Source of the DNA: PALSA-505 sp035308365
Lineage (GTDB): Bacteria > Actinomycetota > Actinomycetes > Streptosporangiales > Streptosporangiaceae
Direction of reading: 5' to 3'
Assembly (NCBI GenBank): GCA_035308365.1
Contig: DATGGU010000051.1
Span: 29,140-93,139 of the forward strand
Length of the DNA stretch: 64,000 nt
Positions 16,690-25,467 of the stretch are shown one piece after another. Position 1 is the first letter of the stretch. The number at the start of each line of letters is the position of its first letter. The notes beneath the pieces are model-generated. The model was given only the letters and a program-made list of their open reading frames with translations. It searched no databases and was not told the DNA's origin. A program made the position numbers and the translations under genes.

Positions 16690-18366
16690 ATGAATCCGCT
16701 GTCCCAGAAGGTCGCCGGGCAGGTCGTTGACCGGATGATCGGTCTTCCGGGGCCGGCCAAGCCGTTCGTGCTGCGGCGCGATGTGCGGGTCACCATGCCG
16801 GACCGCGTCGTCCTGCTCGGCGACCACTACCGGCCCGCCGGGCAGGACGGGCCGATGCCGGCGGTGCTCATCCGCTCGCCCTACGGCCGGGCGGGAGCGG
16901 TGGGGATGCTGTTCGCCGCGCCGCTGGCCCGCCGGGGGTTCCAGGTGTTCATCCAGAGCACGCGCGGCACGTTCGGGTCGGGCGGGCAGTTCCGCCCGTT
17001 CCTGACCGAGCATGACGACGGGCTGGCCACGATCGCCTGGCTGCGTGAGCAGCCGTGGTGCGACGGCCGGGTGTCGACGGCCGGTGGCAGCTACCTCGGG
17101 CACACCCAGTGGGCGGTCGCCCCGTATGCCGATCCGCCGCTTAGTTCGGTGTCCCTCGCGGTCACTGCGGCCAAGGTGTCCAGTGCCTTCTACCGGCACG
17201 GCGCACCCAGCCTGCAGAACGCACTGGCCTGGACCGCGCTGATCGGCAGGCAGGAGCGCGGAAGCGGGCTCGGTGTGCTGCCGAACCCGGTCCAGCAGGC
17301 CAGGCTGAAGCGGGGGGTCTGGCGGGTGCCGCTGCAGGCCGCCGACGTGACCGTGGCCGGCGCCCCGGTCGCCTTCTGGCGGGACTTCACCGAGCACGCC
17401 GCCCTGTCCGATGACTTCTGGGCGGTGGCCGACCATGACCGCGCCGATCTGACCAGGCTCCCGCCGGTCAGCATGGTCACCGGCTGGTGGGACCTGTTCC
17501 TGCCCGAGCAGGTGCGGGACTACGCGGCGATCCGCGCGGCCGGCGTGACAGCCCGGCTCACCGTCGGGCCCTGGCTGCACGGCGACCCCGGCGAGCTGAA
17601 GGCGACCATGCTCGAGGACGTCGCCTGGCTCGACCACCACCTCAACGGCGGCCCGCCGCCGGCCGGCCCGCCGGTCCGGCTGTTCCTGCAGCACGCTGGT
17701 GACTGGCTGGAGTTCGGGGATTGGCCGCCGCCCGGCGCCATCCCCACACCCTATTACCTGGGCGCGCCGGGACGGCTGAGCCGGGAGGCCGTTCGCGGTG
17801 GCGCGGCGCCCGCGACGTTCGTCTACAACCCGGCGGACCCGACGCCATCGGCCGGCGGCCCGCTGCTGCAGCGGCCGGGGGGCATGCAGGTGGACAACGC
17901 GGCCATCGAGGCCAGGCCCGACGTGCTGACCTACACCAGCGATCCGCTGCCCGGCCGGCTGGATCTGGTGGGACCGGTCAGCGCCCGGATCCACCTGCGC
18001 ACCGAACGGGAGCACGCCGACCTGTTCGTCCGGGTCTGTGACGTCGATCCGAAGGGAGTCTCGCGCAACGTCGTGGACGGGATCCGGCGGCTCAGCCCGC
18101 AGAGCGTGCCAGCTCCCGACGTCCAGATCGGCGACGACGGGATCCTGGCGGTGGACGTGGAACTGTATCCGGCGGGCTACCGGATGCGGGCCGGGCACCG
18201 GATCCGGGTGCAGGTGAGCGGGGGTGCGTTCCCACGGTTCGCCCGCAACCTTGGCACCGGTGAGCCCTTTGGCTCGGCGACCAGCGGGCGCCGTTGCTCG
18301 TTCGGGATCTACAGCGATGAGCGGCACCCGTCGCACATCCTGCTGCCGGTCCTGCCCGCCGGGTAA
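16690..18366 (+). CDS. CocE/NonD-family alpha/beta hydrolase
   Basis: 558 residues, the usual size for X-Pro dipeptidyl-peptidase-like (CocE) hydrolases. The nucleophile elbow is GGSYLGHTQ with S134. The conserved IRSPYGR near 61 and STRGTFGSGG near 90 precede it. The acid and histidine are probably in TGWWDLF (near 263) and GPWLHGD (near 296). The C-terminal jelly-roll domain (PP-C) covers ~330-558. It may hydrolyse acyl esters or N-terminal Xaa-Pro peptides. No secretion signal is seen. A peptide-related role would fit the upstream peptidase operon. Confidence 0.88.
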   Translation: MNPLSQKVAGQVVDRMIGLPGPAKPFVLRRDVRVTMPDRVVLLGDHYRPAGQDGPMPAVLIRSPYGRAGAVGMLFAAPLARRGFQVFIQSTRGTFGSGGQFRPFLTEHDDGLATIAWLREQPWCDGRVSTAGGSYLGHTQWAVAPYADPPLSSVSLAVTAAKVSSAFYRHGAPSLQNALAWTALIGRQERGSGLGVLPNPVQQARLKRGVWRVPLQAADVTVAGAPVAFWRDFTEHAALSDDFWAVADHDRADLTRLPPVSMVTGWWDLFLPEQVRDYAAIRAAGVTARLTVGPWLHGDPGELKATMLEDVAWLDHHLNGGPPPAGPPVRLFLQHAGDWLEFGDWPPPGAIPTPYYLGAPGRLSREAVRGGAAPATFVYNPADPTPSAGGPLLQRPGGMQVDNAAIEARPDVLTYTSDPLPGRLDLVGPVSARIHLRTEREHADLFVRVCDVDPKGVSRNVVDGIRRLSPQSVPAPDVQIGDDGILAVDVELYPAGYRMRAGHRIRVQVSGGAFPRFARNLGTGEPFGSATSGRRCSFGIYSDERHPSHILLPVLPAG

Positions 18367-18374
18367 GGCCCGGG

Positions 18375-19487
18375 TCAGTCCGCCGCCTTAGCCGTGCTGG
18401 CTTCCCACTTCTGCTCGATATGGCCGAAGCGCCAGATGGCCAGGGCGACCGCCCAGGTGACCACGAACACGCCGACGATGACGAACCCGGCGGTGTTGAT
18501 GTTGAAGTTGGCCAGCCAGTGCCAGCCACCGCCGCGCAGGGGACCGTCATGGGCCAGCAGCCCGAGGATCTCCACCGTGCCGATGAACACGGCGACGAAC
18601 ACCGACAGCCCGGTGATGGTCAGGTTGTAGTAGACCTTCCGCACCGGCCGGGAGAACGCCCAGTCGTATGCGAAGTTCATGAAACAGCCATCGGCCGTGT
18701 CGAACAGGCTCATCCCGGCGGCGAACAGGATCGGCAGCGACAGGATGGCGTAGAACGGCAGCCCACTGACCACCGCGCTGCCCGACAGCACCAGCAGCGC
18801 CACCTCGCTGGCGGTGTCGAAGCCGAGGCCGAACAGGAAGCCGACCGGGTAGATCTTCCAGGGCGTGTCCACCTTGCGGGCGAGCCCGCCGAGGAACCGG
18901 TTCATCAGGCCGCGTTTGGCGAGCTGTTCCTCCAGTTGCTGGTCGTCATACTCGCCCGACCGCATCTCGCGGAACACCTTGACGATGCTGGCCAGGATGA
19001 CGATGTTCAGCGCGGCGATCAGGAACAGGAAGACCCCGGACACCAGGGTGCCGACGACGTTGGTGGTGGACTGAAGGTGCGAGCCGGAGTTCTTCACCTG
19101 CTCGTCCAGGCTGCGGATGCCGAAGTTCAGCAGCACCGCCAGGATGAACACCACGCTGGAGTGGCCGAGGGAGAAGAAGAAGCCCACCGACAGCGGCCGC
19201 TTGCCCTCGCCGACCAGCTTGCGGGTGGTGTTGTCGATGGCCGCGATATGGTCGGCGTCGAATGCGTGCCGCATGCCCAGGGTGTAGGCCAGGGCGCCGG
19301 TGCCCACGCCGAAGACCGTCGTCTTGGTGATGTGGTAGTGGCCACCCAGCGCGGCGATGAGCATGCCCCAGCCCAGCACGTGCAAGCCGGCGATTGCGGC
19401 CGCCATGCCACCGGCTCCGGCCCATTCGCGCGGGGTCAGGCCGGCGCGGATCTTCGCCAGGCGTCCGCTCACCTTGGCCATCGGCAC
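18375..19487 (-). CDS. HoxN/HupN/NixA-family nickel/cobalt transporter
   Basis: 370 residues with about eight membrane helices. The NiCoT signature in helix II, RHAFDADHIAAIDNTTRK, and the second signature LGFDTASEVALLV are both intact. They indicate a high-affinity Ni2+ or Co2+ permease. A strong ribosome site (AGGAGGT) precedes the ATG at 19487. It converges on the CocE gene with eight bases between stops. No nickel enzyme or cobalamin gene is in the window, so the metal cannot be told. Confidence 0.93.
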   Translation of the reverse strand: MPMAKVSGRLAKIRAGLTPREWAGAGGMAAAIAGLHVLGWGMLIAALGGHYHITKTTVFGVGTGALAYTLGMRHAFDADHIAAIDNTTRKLVGEGKRPLSVGFFFSLGHSSVVFILAVLLNFGIRSLDEQVKNSGSHLQSTTNVVGTLVSGVFLFLIAALNIVILASIVKVFREMRSGEYDDQQLEEQLAKRGLMNRFLGGLARKVDTPWKIYPVGFLFGLGFDTASEVALLVLSGSAVVSGLPFYAILSLPILFAAGMSLFDTADGCFMNFAYDWAFSRPVRKVYYNLTITGLSVFVAVFIGTVEILGLLAHDGPLRGGGWHWLANFNINTAGFVIVGVFVVTWAVALAIWRFGHIEQKWEASTAKAAD

Positions 19488-19580
19488 CTCCTGCCAGCTC
19501 AGCCGCTGTCACTCCCGGCGAGTCTAGGTACAGTTGCCAAAAGGTTGCAATAACAAATTACCGGTAGCTATGCCGCCGGG

Positions 19581-20513
19581 CTACCCAGCCTGCCCGGTCT
19601 TCCGGGGCAGGCCGTAGGTGCGGCAGGCCGTGGCCGCGAACACCGCCGCCTGCTCGGCCGTGCTCAGCTCGGCGGTGAGCAGCTTGGCGGCGGCGACCAC
19701 GTCCCGGTAGGGCGAGCTGAGGGTGCACGGTGGCCAGTCCGAGCCGAACATGAGCCGGTCCGGCCCGAACGCCTCCACCGATACCTCGTAGTACCGCCTG
19801 ATCAGCGGGTCGATGCCGGCGGCGCTGCGGTTGGCCGGGGTGGTTGCGGGGCCGGCCGGGAAGGCTGCGGACAGGACCCCGGAGAGCTTGCACACGGTAT
19901 TGGGCAGCGCGCCGAGCTCGCGGATGGCCTTCGCCCATGGGCCGTCGCCGTCCGGGTCTGCGTCGGGGTTGCCCAGGTGGTCCAGGACGAAGGTCAGGCC
20001 GGGCAGAGCGGTGACGGCGGTCACGGCTGCGGGCAGATGCGACGGCAGGCACACGATGTCGTACACCAGGCCGGCGTCTGCCACGGCGGCCAGGCCGCGC
20101 AGCACCTCGGGCCGGGCCAGCCACTGCGTGTCGGTCTCGGCCAGGACGGGATGGCGGATGCCGGCCAGGTAGCCGCCGCCCGGCAGGTCGCGGAGCGCGG
20201 CCAGGGCGTCCCCGGCGCCGGGGCTGGCGAGGTCCACCCAGCCGACGACGGCCCCGATGAGGTCGTGCGCGACGGCCGAGGACAGCAACTCTGGCGTCTC
20301 GCCCGGCTCGGCCGCCGTCTGCACCACGACCGTCGAGGTGACCCCGGCGGCCCTGGCCTCGGGTTCGAGATCGGCCACGGTGAAGCTGCGGCGCAGCCGG
20401 GCCATCTCATCCTCGCTGGCCCAGAGCTGATCCTCGTGCAGCCAGGCGTGGTAGGGCGCCGACGGGTCCCAGAGATGATGGTGGGTGTCGACGATGCCTG
20501 GCGGGGAGGCCAC
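19581..20513 (-). CDS. Amidohydrolase 2 family metal-dependent hydrolase
   Basis: 310 residues from the GTG at 20513. TIM-barrel amidohydrolase signature IVDTHHHLWDP is at residues 7-17. A central VLDHLGNPD and the C-terminal LMFGSDWPPC motif supply the other metal and catalytic residues. The subfamily covers 2-pyrone-4,6-dicarboxylate lactonase and fuconolactonase/rhamnonolactonase types, so a lactone or small cyclic ester is the likely substrate. The start lies just two bases after the rhomboid stop, indicating co-transcription. Confidence 0.88.
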   Translation of the reverse strand: MASPPGIVDTHHHLWDPSAPYHAWLHEDQLWASEDEMARLRRSFTVADLEPEARAAGVTSTVVVQTAAEPGETPELLSSAVAHDLIGAVVGWVDLASPGAGDALAALRDLPGGGYLAGIRHPVLAETDTQWLARPEVLRGLAAVADAGLVYDIVCLPSHLPAAVTAVTALPGLTFVLDHLGNPDADPDGDGPWAKAIRELGALPNTVCKLSGVLSAAFPAGPATTPANRSAAGIDPLIRRYYEVSVEAFGPDRLMFGSDWPPCTLSSPYRDVVAAAKLLTAELSTAEQAAVFAATACRTYGLPRKTGQAG

Positions 20514-20515
20514 GC

Positions 20516-21253
20516 TTACAGACCCATGTCGTCGAGTTCTTTGTGCAGCTCGGCGCGCGGTCCACCGGCCGGCGGGCTGGCAGGCCTGGTGGCGGGCAGG
20601 CCGGCCGGCTTGTGGGTGCCGCGATTCCTGCGGTCGCGGAAGATCCAGCCGGCCGCGACGCCGCCGGCCACGCCGCCGATGTGCGCCTGCCAGCCGATTC
20701 CCTTGGCGGGCAGCAGGACGGAGAACTGGTAGGCGAAGCAGAGCGCCATGACCAGGCCGAGCATCAGGTCGATCAGGTGCCGGTCGAAGATGCCGCGCAC
20801 GATGATGTAGCCGAAGTAACCGAACACCACGCCGCTGGCGCCCACGCCGACGCTGTTCGTGCTCTCGAAGATCCAGGCGGCGAGCCCGCTGGTGATCGCC
20901 ACGAGCAGCGTCACGCCGAGAAACTTGCGCACCCCCCGGTAGGCGGCCAGGAAGCCGAAGATGAACAGCGGCCCCGAGTTGCCCTCGATGTGCGCCCAGC
21001 TGACGTGCAGGAACGGGGCGGTGAAGATCTCCGGCAGCCGGCCCAGGTCGTGCGGCCTGATCCCATAATCGAAGGTGAGCTGGTTGTGGTCGGCGGCGTT
21101 CGCGATCTGCACGATCCACAGGATCGCGAGGAAGCCGACCATGACGAACAGCGCCTTCCGCGCCTCGGCCAGCACCGTCTCCGCGTCACCCGCGCCGAGC
21201 CGCCATGGACCGCCCCCCTGACGCTGCCTGCTGATGTCTCCCCGGTCAGTCAC
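20516..21253 (-). CDS. Rhomboid-family intramembrane serine protease
   Basis: 245 residues with six or so membrane helices. The catalytic dyad is S140 in GVGASGVVFG and H191 in WQAHIGGVAGG, and the L1-loop HVSWAHIEGN segment is also present. It cleaves membrane protein substrates within the bilayer. The N-terminal ~30 residues are a polar cytoplasmic extension. The gene is followed directly by the amidohydrolase gene. The substrate is unknown. Confidence 0.93.
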   Translation of the reverse strand: MTDRGDISRQRQGGGPWRLGAGDAETVLAEARKALFVMVGFLAILWIVQIANAADHNQLTFDYGIRPHDLGRLPEIFTAPFLHVSWAHIEGNSGPLFIFGFLAAYRGVRKFLGVTLLVAITSGLAAWIFESTNSVGVGASGVVFGYFGYIIVRGIFDRHLIDLMLGLVMALCFAYQFSVLLPAKGIGWQAHIGGVAGGVAAGWIFRDRRNRGTHKPAGLPATRPASPPAGGPRAELHKELDDMGL

Positions 21254-21694
21254 GATCCTTGCCCCCGGTCAGTCACGGTGTTCCCGGCCGCCGGCCGTTG
21301 TCCTCATGATGGCAAGTTAGCCCGCAATGCGGGCAGGCCGGTAGTGGCGGTTCGGCCGGTGGCCGGTGGCCCTCGTGGCCAGGAGTGGTGGTCACGGCGA
21401 TGCCACTCTTTCTACCTGCGGATTGTCACATCATGTGTATTCAATCTGGTACTTCTGTTACCACATTGACCGGCGGCCGACACAACTTTTTCAGCCGAAT
21501 CGGTGAGCGGACCCCCGCCGCTCTGGCAAGATCAATCGGCAATGGTACTCGGCCTGCCAACAGGTGGGCACCCCGTGTGATCGCTGGGACATGGCGCATG
21601 GGGCCGGGAGCCACCTGATGCGCTGCCCTGAACCGCAGCCCGTCAGCGCGCGGGGCAGTTGCCGCCACGTGGATGGCCGTCGGAGAGGACTGCG
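21254..21694 (+). other. Long leader/intergenic region before the first SLT-like gene
   Basis: 441 bp between the divergent rhomboid and secreted SLT-like genes. The part 21400-21500 is AT-richer than the surroundings and includes a short palindrome CACATCATGTG. I see no convincing gene. The length and several GC-rich stems near 21560-21680 would allow a structured 5' UTR, but I could not match a known riboswitch. Confidence 0.4.
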
Positions 21695-22372
21695 TTGTCG
21701 CAACACCGGAGGCGGGCCCCGGGGAAGAGGCGGGCCGCACGCCGAAAGACCGGGGTTGCTATTCCCATTGCCACCGTGTCGGCGGTCGTTGCCATCGCCG
21801 TCGGTGTCGTCGCCTACCTTGTCGGAATCCGTCCCGGCTCCAACGACAACATGGGTGCGATAGCCGCCGTGATGGCGGTCCCGACCAGCCATGCCGTAGC
21901 CGAGCTGGAGAAACAGCGCCAGCAGCTGATCGCGATGAGCGTCGCGTCCAGGTCGCTGAACCTGGTAGGCACACCCAAGCTGGCCTCCCGCCAGGCGTCG
22001 TCCCTGTCATCGGGCTCCGGCAGCTCAGGTTCCAGCACAGGCGGAGTGCCGGCCGGGCCACCGCCGAATCCGGGGACCGCTCAGCGTATCGCCTGGAACA
22101 TGATGGGGTCGTTCGGCTTCCCGCCGCAGACCTATTTCGGCTGCCTGAACAACATCTGGACAAGAGAGAGCGGCTGGGTCTACAACGCCGAGAACCCGAG
22201 CGGCGCCTATGGCATCCCGCAGGCCCTGCCCGGCTCGAAGATGGCCAGCGCGGGCGCGGACTGGCTGACAAACCCGGCCACCCAGATCAAATGGGGCCTT
22301 GGTTACATCAAGTCCACCTACGGCGACCCGTGCAGCGCCTGGGCATTCTGGCAAGCGCACAGCTACTACTGA
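21695..22372 (+). CDS. Secreted/membrane-anchored lytic transglycosylase-like protein (paralog 1)
   Basis: 225 residues from a TTG at 21695, chosen because GGAGAGG lies six bases upstream. The N-terminus is very basic and leads into one hydrophobic segment (about residues 25-45). A coiled Gln/Arg stretch and a Ser/Gly-rich linker follow. The C-terminal ~90 residues form a compact cell-wall hydrolase-like domain with WTRESGW (probable catalytic Glu), GAYGIPQALPGSKMASAG and TQIKWGLGYI. It is closely related to the C-terminal domain of the protein at 26927-27655. It probably acts on peptidoglycan during growth or resuscitation. Confidence 0.85.
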   Translation: MSQHRRRAPGKRRAARRKTGVAIPIATVSAVVAIAVGVVAYLVGIRPGSNDNMGAIAAVMAVPTSHAVAELEKQRQQLIAMSVASRSLNLVGTPKLASRQASSLSSGSGSSGSSTGGVPAGPPPNPGTAQRIAWNMMGSFGFPPQTYFGCLNNIWTRESGWVYNAENPSGAYGIPQALPGSKMASAGADWLTNPATQIKWGLGYIKSTYGDPCSAWAFWQAHSYY

Positions 22373-22594
22373 CCCGGCCCTGATTCCGCATCCGGTGTTC
22401 AGTTGGAGTGTTGCGATGCTGCGGCAGGTGGCATGCAGGTCATGTTTCGGCCCAGGACGCGCCCTATGAGCGCTGTATGCCATCGTGGCGCGATGTCGTC
22501 GCGACCCTCCCGGCCGAAGGTCCCTGCGGTCACTCGTCCGGTAGACATACGCTGACCAGTAGAGGGGCAAAGCCAGACCGCAAGGTGACCAGCG

Positions 22595-23836
22595 ATGCTC
22601 GATGACCTCGCCGGGAAACGGACCGGTGAGCGCATTCAGATCCTCCGGGAGCGCAAGGGGCTGACCCGCCCGGTGCTGGCCGGCCTGGTCGGCATGTCCG
22701 CGTCCTGGCTGAAGGGGATCGAGCAAGGGCGCAGGCTGCCGCCGCGCCTGCCGGTGCTGGTGAAGCTGGCCGAAGCGCTGGCCGTGGGCGATGTCGCGAT
22801 TCTGGCTGGCACCGATATGGACATTGGCGGCAGCACGTCGATCCCGCTGGCGTCGTTTGCGCGCATCCCGCACGAGGCGGTGCCGGCGATCCGCGAGGCG
22901 GTGCGCGATCCGCTGCTGTCCGTGCCCGATGTCTCGCCAGACGTGGACGCGCTGGCGTCACGGACGGCGGACGCCTGGCAGCTGTGGCATACCTCCCGCG
23001 AGCATCGAACCGACGTAGGCCGGATCCTGCCGCGCCTGGTCACCGACGCCCGGACGGCCGCCCGGACCGCGCAGGGTGCAGAGCGCCGGACGGCGAACGC
23101 GGTGCTCGCTGATGTGTATGCACTGGTGCAGCACGAGGTGGTCTGGGCCAGCGAGAGCGAGCTGGGCTGGATCGTGGCCGACCGGGCGATGGCCGCCGCC
23201 CAGGACGCCGACCGGCCGGCCGCCCTGGCCGGGGCGGCGTGGACGCTCGGGATGGTCCAGCGCGGGGCCGGCGACGTCGACGGCGCGCTCACCTTGGCCC
23301 AGGACGCCATCGCGCTGCTCGGCCCGCTTTTGGAGGATGGCACCGGCGAACTGCGGGCCATGTCTGGCGCGCTGCACCTGCACGCCGCGACCACCTGCGC
23401 CAGGGCGGGCCGGGAGGGCGATGCGTGGCGGCACTGGGACGCCGCGAACGTCGTGGCCCAGCGGCTGCCGGATCATTACCACCATCCGTGGACGATGTTC
23501 GGCTCGTCGAACGTGGACCTGCACGCGGTCTCGCTCAGTGCGGATCTGTCGAAGTCGCAGGACGCCCGCAGCCGCGCCGAGCAGATCGATCCCGACCACA
23601 TCCCGAGCCGCGAACGGCGCGGCCGGCTGGCGGTCGAGATCGGCCGCTCCTACCACCAGCGGCGCGACTACCCGGCGCTGCTGCACTGGCTCGAAGAGGC
23701 TTATGCCACCTCGGCGGATTCCGTGCGCTACTCACCTACGGCCCGGCAGATGACCGCTGATGTGGTCGATCACGCAGGCCCGCTGATCAGCAGGCGGGCA
23801 CGCTCACTGGCCAGCAGCCTCGGCCTCCCCCTGTAG
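22595..23836 (+). CDS. XRE-family regulator with C-terminal helical-repeat domain
   Basis: 413 residues. The N-terminal helix-turn-helix (residues ~10-65) reads IQILRERKGLTRPVLAGLVG then SASWLKGIEQGRRLPP. The remaining 330 residues are Ala-rich and helical, with TPR-like pairs (AALAGAAWTLGMVQRGAGDV, ALTLAQDAIALLG). This architecture is common in actinomycete regulators of development and secondary metabolism, where the helical part senses a ligand or peptide. AAGGTGA precedes the ATG. It heads a group of small coupled genes (23956-25222). Confidence 0.85.
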   Translation: MLDDLAGKRTGERIQILRERKGLTRPVLAGLVGMSASWLKGIEQGRRLPPRLPVLVKLAEALAVGDVAILAGTDMDIGGSTSIPLASFARIPHEAVPAIREAVRDPLLSVPDVSPDVDALASRTADAWQLWHTSREHRTDVGRILPRLVTDARTAARTAQGAERRTANAVLADVYALVQHEVVWASESELGWIVADRAMAAAQDADRPAALAGAAWTLGMVQRGAGDVDGALTLAQDAIALLGPLLEDGTGELRAMSGALHLHAATTCARAGREGDAWRHWDAANVVAQRLPDHYHHPWTMFGSSNVDLHAVSLSADLSKSQDARSRAEQIDPDHIPSRERRGRLAVEIGRSYHQRRDYPALLHWLEEAYATSADSVRYSPTARQMTADVVDHAGPLISRRARSLASSLGLPL

Positions 23837-23955
23837 CTCTCCGCACGGGCGCATTGTGCGTCCCTGATCGCAGGGCATCAGCCCGTCCCTCTGTGGCTGC
23901 GTCGCGTTGCTTAACGTCTTCACGATCACGTTCATGCTGCAGGGAGTCACTTATT

Positions 23956-24318
23956 GTGAACACGCGGATTACAGGGAACTCAACACCCGGCCAGCCTTAT
24001 GGCCGAGCACAACTGGAGCAGCTCGCCGACGCGCTCAACCAGCGGGGCTATGACGCCACCGTGATCATCCCCGCGCCTTGCCTGGCCGTGCGCATCCCGG
24101 GTGCCAGCATCCCCCAGATGATCTATAACACCGGCGGTCAGTTCTGGTGGCACAGCGCCCAGGCCATCGCTCCCACCCGGCAGGTCTCCCTCGCCGCCGA
24201 AGCGATCACCTGGGCCCTGCGCGCCCACCCCCGCCAGGCCCCAGCCTACGACGCCACCTCGCCGCTGGCCGCACCCCCCAGCTCACCACACGGCAGTGGA
24301 GGGGGCCGGGAATGGTGA
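23956..24318 (+). CDS. Small conserved protein of the XRE island (domain X)
   Basis: 120 residues from the GTG at 23956, preceded by AGGGAG at a 9-base spacing. No named family is recognised. The body has the pattern LADALNQRGYDATVIIPAP, a short beta-strand RIPGASIPQMIYN, then GGQFWWHSAQAIAP and an alpha-helix of small residues. A similar arrangement (GYTVNVAASLPRL ... GPHFCWAG ... TTADAIGVLTGL) ends the protein at 24671-25222. It overlaps the next gene by seven bases, so translation is coupled. Not secreted. Confidence 0.7.
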   Translation: MNTRITGNSTPGQPYGRAQLEQLADALNQRGYDATVIIPAPCLAVRIPGASIPQMIYNTGGQFWWHSAQAIAPTRQVSLAAEAITWALRAHPRQAPAYDATSPLAAPPSSPHGSGGGREW

Positions 24319-24674
24319 CCGCACCCAGCCAGCTCCCATCAGAGGGGGATCCCGGCCCGGCCTGCCTGGGCCGCACGGACGAGCTGGACGATGACACCTG
24401 GGAGATGCCAGCCCTGCCCGGCGAGTGCGCCGCGCTGGAAGCGCTGCGCTGGCACTGGGGTGAGGTCTACGAGATCGGCGTGGACGACGGCCAGTGGTGG
24501 TATCGCCGGAGGGATGGCAAGGGCGGCACCGAAACCGCCGCCACCCCGGACGAGCTGCGCGCCATGATCATCACCGACTACACCATCATGCCGGTGCCAC
24601 GAGAACCATCACCCGGCCGCACCACGCCGACAGCTACCGGCCAGCCGACGCCCACGGAACCCACCACACCATGA
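24312..24674 (+). CDS. Small hypothetical protein of the XRE island
   Basis: 120 residues. Its core is LEALRWHWGEVYEIGVDDGQ followed by WWYRRRDGKGG and an acidic ELRAMIITDYTIMPVP stretch. The last ~25 residues are Pro/Thr-rich and disordered. Small proteins of this look, with an aromatic W-x-W-G-x-x-Y core, are frequent in actinomycetes near XRE regulators, but the function is unknown. The start overlaps the previous stop by seven bases and its own stop overlaps the next ATG (ATGA). Confidence 0.7.
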   Translation: MVTAPSQLPSEGDPGPACLGRTDELDDDTWEMPALPGECAALEALRWHWGEVYEIGVDDGQWWYRRRDGKGGTETAATPDELRAMIITDYTIMPVPREPSPGRTTPTATGQPTPTEPTTP

Positions 24675-25222
24675 CCCCACCCAGGACACCCAACCTCGTG
24701 CTGCGCGCCTGGCGCGAAACCCACGGCCTCACCCGCCCCCAGATGGCCGACGCACTCAACGACACCCCCGCCGCCCACGACGCCCAGCTCATCTGCCACC
24801 CCAAACTCATCGCCAAGTGGGAAACCGGCGAAATCCGCTGGCCCAGGGCACCCTACCGGCGCGCCCTGCACCAGCTCACCGGCCACCCTGCCACCGCCCT
24901 CGGCTTCACCGACCCCACCACCGGCCCGCCCAGCCCACCGCCCGGCGACACCCACCTGAACGCCATCGACGACCTCACCGCCCTGGCCGGCCACCTGCAC
25001 GCTCGCGGCTACACCGTCAACGTGGCCGCCAGCCTTCCCCGCCTGATCATCGCCCACCCGCAGGCCAGCGGCCCGCAGCCGATCACCGCCACCGGCCCGC
25101 ACTTCTGCTGGGCAGGCATCCCATTCAGCCAGCGCCCACCCACCACACCACTGGCCACCACCGCCGATGCCATCGGCGTGCTCACCGGCCTGGCCAGCAC
25201 CGCCCAGGACACCACCTCGTGA
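24671..25222 (+). CDS. XRE-type HTH protein fused to domain X
   Basis: 183 residues. The N-terminal ~85 residues are a helix-turn-helix of the XRE class (LVLRAWRETHGLTRPQMADA, then LIAKWETGEIRWPRAPYRRA) followed by a Pro-rich linker. The C-terminal ~80 residues resemble the stand-alone protein at 23956-24318. A DNA-binding module and a small ligand- or protein-binding module are thus fused in one gene and separate in its neighbour. Coupled by ATGA to the preceding gene. Confidence 0.72.
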   Translation: MTPPRTPNLVLRAWRETHGLTRPQMADALNDTPAAHDAQLICHPKLIAKWETGEIRWPRAPYRRALHQLTGHPATALGFTDPTTGPPSPPPGDTHLNAIDDLTALAGHLHARGYTVNVAASLPRLIIAHPQASGPQPITATGPHFCWAGIPFSQRPPTTPLATTADAIGVLTGLASTAQDTTS

Positions 25223-25244
25223 ACCTGCACCACCCAGCCCGCCC

Positions 25245-25452
25245 GGTCCGGGTTTCGTCCCTCTTGGGTGGGTGTCGGTCCGGGTTTCGTCCGCCTTGGG
25301 TGGGTGTCGGTCCGGGTTTCGTGCCGCCATTGGGGGGGTTGGCGGGGGCGGTGTGGCAGGGTGCCCGGATTCCCGGCTCCTGACTGCCATGGTGGTCGGT
25401 CCGGGTTTCGTCCCCCTTGGGTGGGTGTCGATCCGGGTTTCGTCCGCCTTCG
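25245..25452 (+). repeat. 32-bp tandem repeats
   Basis: Exact-length 32-bp units lie at 25245-25276, 25277-25308 and 25398-25429, with a degenerate unit from 25309 and a partial unit at 25430-25452. Each begins with GGTCCGGGTTTCGT and ends in GGGTGGGTGTC. An 89-bp stretch separates the third and fourth units. No spacers of constant length are present. Confidence 0.9.
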
Positions 25453-25467
25453 GCGGCTGCTGGGTTT

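Noticed and set aside
20514..21119. Upstream extension of the amidohydrolase frame through the rhomboid gene
   Set aside because: The frame stays open only because of high GC. The amidohydrolase begins at the GTG at 20513 and the rhomboid catalytic motifs are in another frame.
21560..21694. c-di-AMP (ydaO) riboswitch before the first SLT-like gene
   Set aside because: GAACC and CCGTCAGC words are present, but the paired GGGGAACC-type core and order do not fit. Left as an unassigned leader.
25245..25452. CRISPR array
   Set aside because: The 32-bp units are contiguous without regular unique spacers, and there are no cas genes in the window.
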